Source: Brachypterus glaber
Taxonomy: Eukaryota; Arthropoda; Insecta; Coleoptera; Kateretidae
Direction: 5' to 3'
Assembly (NCBI GenBank): GCA_958510825.1
Contig: OY294049.1
Span: forward strand, 25,564,986-25,628,985
DNA length: 64,000 nucleotides
The notes under the pieces were generated by a model, which saw only the letters and a list, made by a program, of their open reading frames with translations, was not told where the DNA came from and did not search any database. Below are positions 57,871 through 64,000 of the stretch, piece by piece. Numbering within the stretch: position 1 is the stretch's first letter; each line of letters starts with the position of its first letter. A program made the translations under genes and the position numbers.

Positions 57871-58349
57871 AGCATACACTGAAAAGAAATTAAAAAAAAA
57901 TTGAAAATCGATTTTCTTAAAAAGCGCTCTAAGAATTTTTAATTTTGGCCTTGCTATGTACTACAAGATCCATCAATAACAAAAGTGGTGCTTGATTTTT
58001 GATTAAAAATGTTTAAGGCCCACCGTGTATATGTTAGGTTCACGGGAATTGAATGAGCTTTTTAGAAATGGTGGATAAATCTGCTACCTCTTAAGCCTTG
58101 AAGGCTTTTATACTAAATATGTTTTAGTATTCCTTATCAGATATAGTAAAACCTCTTTGATTATTTAAACGTCAAATTAGGAACGAATGATTCGTAAATA
58201 TGATGGGTATTATGAATAATTCTATTCATAATACCCTATAGGGTTAAACATTTTTGAGATTGATGCTTTTCCTAGGATTTGTAAGGCAAGAAACAAGGTC
58301 ATCAATCAATTCAAAGATAAACCATACCACGCCTAGCTGAAATTGACTT
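57871..58349. other. Spacer without recognised genes
   Basis: AT-rich. ATGAATAATTCTATTCATAATACC near 58212 is a local palindrome. Nothing else was found. Confidence 0.5.
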
Positions 58350-58765
58350 TAACCCAAACTTGCTATTAATTTTCAGATGTAACTTTTTTGGTTTTTAACA
58401 TGACTCATGATTATTTCAACTCTAAATTTAATACAATCGGTAGATCACTTTTTGAAAAAAACGATTTTTATTTTTTTTATTGAAAAAATATGAAATATCA
58501 AGAAAACATTTTATATAGACTTTTTTTCAAAAAAAATTTGTTTTCCGAAAAAAAAATGTATTTTGAAAAATAGGGGAATGTATTGTTTTGTTGGCAGCAG
58601 TATTTTTTTTCATATTTTAATGCAATATCACCAATAATGCAGGCCTGTTTTTGCAATATTAGATTTTTTTTAAAGCCATGTCAAAATCAAAAACAAAACT
58701 TAAATCTGAAAATCTAAAGAGCTCTTTTGGGTTAAAGTTATTTCCAGCTAGGCGTAAAATTCAAA
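58350..58765. repeat. Hairpin element, ~0.4 kb
   Basis: CGCCTAGCTGAAATTGACTT and its mirror (AAGTTATTTCCAGCTAGGCG) are the ends. TTTTCAGATGTAAC and TTAAATCTGAAAA are inner arms. The loop is mostly A/T runs. Non-coding. Confidence 0.83.
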
Positions 58766-59086
58766 TCAAATCTATCTGACTTTATTTGTTTTGATGATCC
58801 TCTCTTTTACTAAGGTAACTTTAGAAGTAGAAAAAGAGAAGGCGTCAAAAACAAACTAGAGCTCATAGGCGCCGACTCTGGTGAGCCCGAGGGCCATGGA
58901 CTCCAAACTATTATATCTAACTTTTATAGTGACTGCTTTTAACACAGTTCAAACCTGAACTATCGTAAATAAAAGATGTATGTTAACAATGTATTTAAAC
59001 ACATTTCTGCGCAGGAATCTGCCAGGTTTAAATTTAATACCGGTACGGGATTTTAGACACAGCAATAAATTTATAATAATACAGTA

Positions 59087-59828
59087 CAGGGTAGCCCATA
59101 AGTCACTTTACCATTTAAAAATTGAATAACTTTTTTGTCAATTTTTTTTTCTTTATTTTTTATACAATATAGAGTACAGGAAATGCTTTGCAAGCACGGG
59201 CTCTTTTTACGACATTTTAGATGGTGGTTCCTAACATGTCTAGCTTAAGCTGTTAAATAGTCCTGGGCTTGGGACACACCCGATCTTTCAGGCAGCCCTA
59301 AAGAAAAAACTTCGGTGCTGTCAAATCGGGCGATCGTGACCGAAAATGAAAATCCGAATTTCGCGAAATTATTCGCTCTTCGAAAATCTGCCTTAAAAGC
59401 TGCATCTTGCTGTCACCATGTCTCTGGCATGTCATCCAGAACAGGGCACACAACATTTTCCAGAATTGCGCGATATCGGTTGCCGTTCACCGTAAATGTA
59501 TTGCCATTTTCCTGGCAGAAAAAAGGCCCGATTACCATTTGTAATGTTACACCGCACCAAACCGTGACCTTGATGGTGTGCAATTCACGTTGATGCATGA
59601 CCCTAGCTGGAGCCATACATTTTAAGAGCCGTATTGGAAAATGTCGTAAAAACAGCCCGTGCTTGCAAAGCCGAAAATGGACGTCATTTAAAAGACATGA
59701 CTTTTTATACAGTTCAAAAAAAAACATTTCCTGCACTCTATATTGTTAAAGAAATAAATTTAAAAAAAAATCACAAACAAAAAAGTTATTCAATTTTTAA
59801 ATGGTAAAGTGACTTATGGGCCACCCTG
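59087..59828 (-). mobile_element. Dead mariner-like element
   Basis: TIRs begin CAGGGTAGCCCATAAGTCAC and end GTGACTTATGGGCCACCCTG, about 90 bp, each bordered by TA. The interior carries a broken transposase on the minus strand. TA target, TIRs and a DDE transposase of this type place it in the Tc1/mariner superfamily. At 742 bp it is internally deleted. Confidence 0.88.
59230..59736 (-). pseudogene. Transposase remnant (Tc1/mariner, DDE)
   Basis: The open part (59413-59736) contains 'VTVWCGVTLQMVIGPFF' and 'FTVNGNRYRAILENVVCPVLDDM', typical of the region around the second catalytic Asp. The reading then meets a stop at the Trp-Gln-Gln-Asp position and two more before 'GCLKDRVCPKPRTI', a recognisable C-terminal signature. 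The N-terminal DNA-binding half is missing. Confidence 0.83.
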
Positions 59829-60079
59829 TATTAACCATTTAGTTTTTCTTGTGATACTATTTTAAGCTTATAACTTCTCTATTGAACAATATTTTTTGAC
59901 ATCCAAATAAAAAATAGTATAATAAATTTTTGAAAATATATTAAAATAATGTTCCTATAGTTTACTAACTGTTTAAACATGTTTTAATAATGTACATATA
60001 GATTTTAAATTAGTTAATATAATTTTTATTTATATAAAAATTTTTTTACCTAACTCGTGTTATCTGATCTATTTGATTA

Positions 60080-61370
60080 GCATTAATAACATAGGCACAC
60101 AAAAAAGGCCTGTTTCCCCAGACGAGACAAACATTTCTTTACGTTTTTGGGGTCGCTGAACCTGAATCTGTGGTTGGTTTAACTTAGTCAGGTCGCACTT
60201 TATTGCTAACCTCAAAAAAGTGATGAAAGTGGAAACACATTTCATTACTTTTTAACCGACTTTCAAAAAGGAGGAGGTTATCAATTCGACGTGTGACTGT
60301 TTTTTTTCTATGTTTGTTCCCGCATAACTTTGGAATGAATGAACGGAATTTGATGAAACTTTTTGCAACTTAAAGAGGGCATTCATGAGGTGGTCCCGTT
60401 TCAATTTGACGCTAGGATGGCGGATAAATAGGATAATTAAGCTTAATCTAATTATTTTAACGCAATTTCACTTAAAAACGGCTTTTATTGGTTCTAATAC
60501 CAACCAAATTTTTAGAGTAATATCGGGTAACTCGGATAAGCCGGATAACTTGATTAAGGGGTCACTCAAATATTATGGCAGACTAAAAATCTTTAAATGC
60601 TGCTTGATTCTCTGGACCTGTAATATTAAAATACCAAGAGAAAATGATAAAATTTGTGATTTTGTCATAAGGCGTTATTTGATTATTGCTTAATGCTTAA
60701 AGTTTAACAAAGATTTTCTTTAGTATTTCGTTTAAAATAAAGTTGGTTGGACTCATGGGCGCTGAAATAAAAATATTACTTTTATTTTTTAGAAATTTAT
60801 CTTTAAGATAATGACGTCACAACGCACTAACAGTGCGTTGTGACGGCAGCAGCTTGCCGAGATGGAAGGGAAACTATAATTTAGCTTAGATGACGTTACA
60901 AATCTACAAGTTCTGTGTCTTTAAAAAGTAAAAAATAAAAAATATTTAAGTTGGTGCCAATTTCACAGCAAACAATAATAAAATAATAAAAAAATAATTG
61001 TTAGTAATTTATTTAGGGAATGGTGCAATTGGCACCAACTTTTTTTACTTTTTAGAGACAGACGTCAATTAATTTTTTTTGCGAAAAGGTTTTTTTGAGT
61101 TTATCATCGAAATGCAACCTGACCAAGTCAAACCAACACCAGATTCGGATACACCGACCCCAAAAACGTATAGAAATGATTGACTCGTGTGGTAAACAAG
61201 CCTTTTTTTTCGTGTGGGCACCTCTGCACTGGCACACGAAAACAACGTAATGCTGAAACCTAACGGAGTCAAACCAACCCCTGATTCGGATTTAGCGACC
61301 CTAAAAACGTATAGAAATGTTTGTCTAGTTTGAGGGAACAGACCATTTTTTTGTTTTGTGTGCCTGTGTA
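60080..61370. repeat. Diverged inverted/direct repeat cluster
   Basis: Segments reading AGGCACACAAAAAAGGCC...GGGGTCGCTGAACCTGAATCTG (60090-60180) recur reversed and in two tandem versions (61120-61200 and 61255-61365, with ACGTATAGAAATG(A/T)TTG). Between them, 60245-60300 has GGAGGAGGTTATCAATTCG, a phrase I know as common in insect repeats. A hairpin of GTTGGTGCCAATTT arms lies at 60950-61045. The frame 60385-60693 has no recognised domain. Confidence 0.65.
60816..60844. repeat. Perfect small hairpin
   Basis: GTCACAACGCACT and AGTGCGTTGTGAC separated by three bases. No function can be assigned. Confidence 0.88.
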
Positions 61371-61382
61371 ATTAATAATTAC

Positions 61383-61800
61383 AAAGGTTTACAAAAAAAA
61401 AAGTCAGGACTATTTGACCGGACTATGGTATTCCTAGGTATTTTGGCGCCCTGAATCAGATCCCGGGGTCAGTTTTGCCCCATCACGTCAGGAAAACGAG
61501 ATTTCAAGGTCATTTGAGGTCAAAATGGTGATTTTTTGGAAGCGGCTCCGCGACAATATCTCAAGCGACCATTTAATTTCACGGGTAACTGTGTAGGTCT
61601 TGAATACTTTCTGAACGTTGAGATGTTGTCCCGGGGCCGCTCCCAAAAAATCACCATTTTGACCTCCAAATGACCTTGAAATCTTGTTTTCCTGACGTGA
61701 TGGGGCAAAACTGACCCCGGGATCTGATTCAGGGCGCCAAAAGGCCTAGGAATACCAAGGTCCGGTCAAATAGTCGTGACTTTTTTTTTGTAAACCTGTG
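61383..61800. repeat. Hairpin of ~418 bp
   Basis: Arms of about 180 bp are nearly perfect mirrors: ACTATTTGACCGGACTATGG / CCGGTCAAATAGT, GATCCCGGGGTCAGTTTTGC / its reverse, ATGGTGATTTTTTGG / its reverse. The loop is about 60 bp (61560-61620). No coding frame is supported. Confidence 0.9.
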
Positions 61801-62059
61801 TTATTAATAAATATTGTTTTTTTGTCCAACGCAAAATGTCAAGAAAACATATTTATTTAAAACAAATTAAAACCTTTGTGATATGAAACAAAACGAAAAT
61901 ACCACATTTAATCATAATATGTACAGTCGGTCAAGTAAGAGCGTGTCTCGCATTGTTTATTTAAGAATATATTTATACCATTTTTTTTACATTCAATTAT
62001 AGTTAATGAATGATAGATCAATGCAAATAACTTAGTAATTTGTCCAGTCTCCATTTGCG

Positions 62060-62392
62060 TCAATGATCGCCTGGCATCGTCGGGGCATACTTTGAACGCG
62101 ATTTTTTGCATATTCCTTCAGCAAAAAACTCCATATTGTCCGAATTTCTCGTTAGCTGCTTTAATGTGTATACCTTTTTCCCGCGAAGCTTGTGCTTAAT
62201 GAATGACCACACATTCTTAATGGGGTTTGTGTCGGGCGATTGGGACGGCCAATCCAGCGTGATGATGTCGGAATCATATACTTTGCAGCCGCTGTAGGCT
62301 TCATTTTCGGACCTTTCGGGTGCAAACAGAGGAAGGCAGCCTCGAACCGTGATGCGTACGCAGCACTCATGTTTTAAAACGAGCTGAGTCAC
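62060..62392 (-). pseudogene. Tc1-like transposase C-terminal fragment, catalytic Glu lost
   Basis: The frame includes 'LDWPSQSPDTNPIKNVWSFIKHKLRGKK' (split by reading: WPSQSPDTNPIKNVW is the key block). In Tc1 (DD34E) transposases this block normally reads N-P-I-E-N, and its Glu is the third catalytic residue. Here the codon is AAG, Lys, one base from GAG. The two upstream Asp residues and the DNA-binding domain are deleted. Confidence 0.87.
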
Positions 62393-62481
62393 TAAAAATA
62401 AGGTTCAGAAAAAGTCTCTATATACAAAGCATTGTCGGTCAGGAAGTCTATAGATTGCATGTTCTCAAAATGACAATAAAT

Positions 62482-62482
62482 G

Positions 62483-62562
<80 letters not shown>
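62482..62562. repeat. (ATT)n microsatellite
   Basis: About 27 uninterrupted trinucleotide units inside the Tc1-like element. The poly-Ile open frame across it is an artefact. Confidence 0.97.
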
Positions 62563-62563
<1 letters not shown>

Positions 62564-62646
62564 AAGTATATCCCCGAAAAAAAAAGTAGGACTCTCTCTT
62601 ACCGACTACACGTTATAGGCAACACGCTCTTACTTGACCAACTGTA

Positions 62647-63588
62647 TATTATACAGGATAATTTTTAAATGATGATATATTCAAGTTTTCTCATTAAAAA
62701 AAGAAATTTTGGGATTATTATTATTATTTTGGGAAATCCAAAATTGTGAGGTTTCAGAAAAGTACACAGCAAACACAGCTGCCGGCCCATTAATTGACCG
62801 TCATTGGGCCATTACAGAACCGTTGTGACCAGCAAATGGCCAGTGAAGGTTCAGCAAGGTTGTTTGTAGAGTAGTTTATTAGGTAAATTATGTCTTAAGA
62901 TGAAACTTTGCTCAAAGAAGAATGTTCCTATAACTTCAATTAAAAAGTTATAGGAGGGGATTTATTTAAAAAATACCCTGTATATCATATAACTAAAAAT
63001 TCGATATAAATAAACTTTATTGATCTGTTTTGATGTTTATAATAATATATTAAACAAGTCAGGTAAAAGTAATGTAAGTTACATGCACGTCATGTAACTT
63101 ACATAAACGCCATGTAAGTTACATGTAGTACGTTTGAATACAAAAATTTCTAGCAAGGGTATGTCCAATTTTAAGGTAATCAGTGATTAATAATCACAAA
63201 ATATATTACAATAAAAAAGACCAATGGTTTTAGTACAATTTTTTAATCACATTTTAAAGAATAGGCTATAATAAATTTAGAAAAATCTTATAGATGTGTA
63301 TAAAAATTTGTTGTTTGTATTGTATTAATTTATTGAATAAAAATTTAAATTTACAATGTACAAATCTAGTTTTTTTTTTAATTATTTTAACTACCTTATA
63401 AAGAGTGCAACTAACATAAGGGTCTTACCTACAAAATTATTATTTTACAAGAGAAGCAAAAATGTGATTAATTTTTTTTACAGTGATATTTATACTTAAT
63501 ATTAATTATATTTTAATACTTTTTGATTGTTTACATCTTAGACTGCAACAAAAAAAAAACTTGAAATAAGGGCCTAAACAACAGCCTT
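62647..63588. other. Stretch without genes; palindromic 'GTAAGTTAC' cluster
   Basis: 63073-63135 holds four copies of ATGTAAGTTACAT-type palindromes in both phases, separated by GCACGTC or AAACGCC. The rest is AT-rich filler. Confidence 0.65.
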
Positions 63589-63905
63589 AAAAGTCCATAA
63601 AATACCTCACCCAAATCGACCCAAATTGAACAAAATTCATACACTTCATACCCCGTTTCTCGCGTTATTAAAGGCTGTAGAAATTTTATAGCCAAAATAT
63701 GAAATCTCTACATCCATTAATAACGAGAAACGGGGTATGAAGTGTATGAATTTTGGTCAATGTGCGTGACGTATTTTATGGATGTAGAGATTTCATATTT
63801 TGGCTACCCCCCCCCCCCCAGTTTTAAAATCTCTACAGCCTGTAATAACGCGAGAAGGGGTATGAATTTTGTTCAATTTGCGTGACGTATTTTATGGACG
63901 ACCCC
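63589..63905. repeat. Nested palindrome with three ~100-bp arms
   Basis: TCCATAAAATACCTCACC at the left is mirrored by GACGTATTTTATGGA at the right. Inside, CATACCCCGTTTCTCG / CGAGAAACGGGGTATG and GAAATCTCTACATCC / GGATGTAGAGATTTC alternate. A ~14-C run interrupts it near 63806. Confidence 0.85.
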
Positions 63906-64000
63906 TAATTATCAAAAGGGACTAACCCACACTTTTCTTATTAGGTTGTTTTTGCATAAAATCTTTTCTTTGATAAACTTAAATAGATTCATAAGCCTTT

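Larger units (their letters stand above)
61924..62644 (-). mobile_element. Internally deleted Tc1-like element
   Basis: TIRs CAGTCGGTCAAGTAAGAGCG and CGCTCTTACTTGACCAACTG with TA on both outer sides. Inside lies the C-terminal part of a Tc1-type transposase and an (ATT)n tract. 721 bp, so most of the transposase is lost. Confidence 0.9.

Noticed and set aside
60385..60693. 102-codon plus-strand frame
   Set aside because: No recognised domain; it lies in a repeat cluster downstream of a common insect repeat phrase. Not distinguishable from chance.
62480..62668. Poly-isoleucine open frame
   Set aside because: A direct translation of the (ATT)n microsatellite.

Overview
The window is an AT-rich, very repeat-dense stretch of an animal nuclear genome, almost certainly an insect. 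The evidence is a spliced GH20 beta-N-acetylhexosaminidase of the insect chitin-degrading (NAG/Hexo) type, GT-AG introns, Ty3/gypsy and non-LTR retroelements, Tc1/mariner remnants and many TA-flanked MITEs. A beetle-like genome is my guess from the protein's general resemblance; the order is not proven.

Layout. 1-2.3 kb is a modular satellite array that runs off the left edge and is mirrored at once by an inverted copy. 2.9-4.0 kb is a kilobase-scale palindromic element. 6.6-7.4 kb is the 3' end of a dead LINE. 8.5-23.6 kb is a foldback element broken by two later insertions: a 9.9-kb, apparently intact Ty3/gypsy element on the minus strand (8827-18758, 2.06-kb LTRs, ACAT target duplication, A_AAA_AAC frameshift site at the gag stop) and a degenerate LINE (20.5-23.35 kb). 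A TA-flanked MITE also sits inside it. 23.8-26.2 kb is a 2.3-kb palindrome. 26.5-28.4 kb holds minisatellites. 28.8-30.4 kb is another dead LINE. 30.8-36.5 kb holds more nested inverted-repeat elements and a tRNA-derived SINE-like unit. 36.5-48.7 kb is repeat-derived DNA with several short hairpin cassettes and a 200-N assembly gap.

The only convincing host gene is the hexosaminidase on the plus strand: exons 48795-50238 and 53831-54133, joined in phase 0 across a 3.6-kb intron that holds a MITE and a hairpin element. The upstream exon with the signal peptide is not visible. Downstream, 54-64 kb holds a reverse copy of the 100-bp tandem family, a dead mariner-like element (59087-59828), a deleted Tc1-like element whose catalytic Glu is changed to Lys (61924-62644), and several hairpins.

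How it works together. The window is mainly a record of transposons inserting into transposons. Only the gypsy element looks able to move, and only the hexosaminidase looks like a working host gene. The most unusual pattern is a group of short hairpin cassettes in which copies keep the same AT-rich outer arms but carry different CpG-rich cores. All coordinates of repeats without a clean terminus are approximate, because they were read by eye.
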